This document shows positions 43,519 through 43,935 of a stretch of 43,935 nucleotides of DNA, in pieces. A program made the translations under genes and the position numbers. The stretch is from Gammaproteobacteria bacterium (GTDB taxonomy: Bacteria; Pseudomonadota; Gammaproteobacteria; Steroidobacterales; XN24). A model generated the notes under the pieces. The model was given only the letters and a program-made list of their open reading frames with translations, had not been told where the DNA came from and made no database searches. Where the stretch lies: contig JARFQW010000118.1 of the NCBI GenBank assembly GCA_029287575.1, positions 1 to 43,935 of the forward strand, read 5' to 3'. Numbering within the stretch: position 1 is the stretch's first letter; the number at the start of each line of letters is the position of its first letter.

Positions 43519-43935
43519 TCAAACCGCCGCCCGGCGAGGCGGTGCGGACTTCAGTTCCGCCCGCATGGAGTCGATGACGGCCTTGTAGTCGCGCTCTCCG
43601 AAGATCGCACTGCCGGCCACGAAGGTATCGGCTCCGGCGTCGGCTACCCGGCGGATGTTGCCCACCTTGACCCCGCCGTCCACTTCGAGGCGGATGTCGC
43701 GGCCGGTCGCGTCGATGAGCGTTCGGGCCTGTTCTATTTTTTGAAGCGCGGAGTCGATGAACGACTGTCCGCCGAAACCGGGATTGACGCTCATGATCAA
43801 CACCAGGTCCACCTTGTCGATGACCCACTCGAGCACGTCCAGGGGAGTGGCGGGATTGAAGGCAAGACCCGCCCGGCAGCCTTCCCCCCGGATCAGCTGG
43901 AGCGTTCGGTCAACATGGTTGCTGGCCTCCGGATG
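43519..43935 (-). CDS. rpe: Ribulose-phosphate 3-epimerase, C-terminal part (cut by window edge)
   Basis: At least 138 residues run in from the right edge, with the N-terminus missing. The sequence [76 protein letters not shown] and FVAGSAIFG is classic Rpe. It interconverts xylulose and ribulose 5-phosphates. It appears to be at, or near, the head of the minus-strand cbb operon. Confidence 0.96.
   Translation of the reverse strand, partial: HPEASNHVDRTLQLIRGEGCRAGLAFNPATPLDVLEWVIDKVDLVLIMSVNPGFGGQSFIDSALQKIEQARTLIDATGRDIRLEVDGGVKVGNIRRVADAGADTFVAGSAIFGERDYKAVIDSMRAELKSAPPRRAAV

Noticed and set aside
1-43935. CRISPR arrays, tRNA or rRNA genes, insertion sequences
   Set aside because: I saw no regularly spaced repeats, no tRNA-like cloverleaf with a CCA end, no rRNA sequence and no transposase gene or flanking terminal repeats.

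Overview
The window is GC-rich (roughly two thirds G+C), densely coded and bacterial. It carries an alpha-carboxysome locus with form IA RuBisCO, a proteobacterial-type Calvin-cycle operon and an oxygen-tolerant [NiFe] hydrogenase, so it most likely comes from a chemolithoautotrophic gammaproteobacterium. A predicted organic-osmolyte cluster suggests a salt-adapted lineage such as Ectothiorhodospiraceae relatives; that placement is inference, because there is no rRNA here.

Layout. 1-5.4 kb: the start of a CtlX/arginine-deiminase-like gene running off the left edge, an ECF sigma/anti-sigma pair preceded by a perfect 19-bp palindrome, a DegP/HtrA-type protease, a PBP4-type carboxypeptidase and a small lipoprotein. 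5.8-13.2 kb: one hydrogenase operon, hyaABCDEF - rubredoxin - hybE-like - hypA - nickel permease. The small subunit has the six-cysteine proximal-cluster pattern of oxygen-tolerant enzymes. 13.3-17.8 kb: a secreted amidohydrolase, a Wzi-like beta-barrel protein and a DUF2797 protein. 18.1-25.8 kb: a seven-gene cluster of M20 N-carbamoylase, membrane-anchored FnIII-like protein, Na+/solute symporter, 40-residue membrane peptide, carbamoyltransferase, asparagine-synthase-like amidotransferase and MscS-type channel. The channel gene is broken by two in-frame stops. 25.9-27.5 kb: a SulP anion transporter, divergent from the carboxysome operon. 27.9-35.6 kb: cbbL-cbbS-csoS2-csoSCA-csoS4A-csoS4B-csoS1-csoS1-acRAF-mcdA-mcdB. 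35.8-36.7 kb: cbbR. 36.8-43.9 kb, minus strand: rpe-fbp-prk-tkt-cbbZ-cbbY-fba.

How it fits together. Hydrogenase supplies electrons from H2 under air. SulP may import bicarbonate. The carboxysome concentrates CO2 around RuBisCO, and the minus-strand operon regenerates ribulose-1,5-bisphosphate and clears 2-phosphoglycolate and xylulose bisphosphate.

The most interesting part is 18.1-25.8 kb. The carbamoyltransferase keeps every carbamoyl-phosphate residue of aspartate transcarbamoylase but has lost the Arg/Gln pair that reads aspartate. It sits in an overlapping operon with an amide-forming asparagine-synthase homologue, an N-carbamoyl-amino-acid hydrolase, an uptake symporter and a mechanosensitive channel. 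I propose that it makes, degrades, recovers and releases an N-carbamoylated amino-acid amide. The best candidate is N-alpha-carbamoyl-L-glutamine 1-amide, a compatible solute known from Ectothiorhodospira marismortui, for which I know of no established gene set. This is a hypothesis drawn from the sequence, not a demonstrated pathway.
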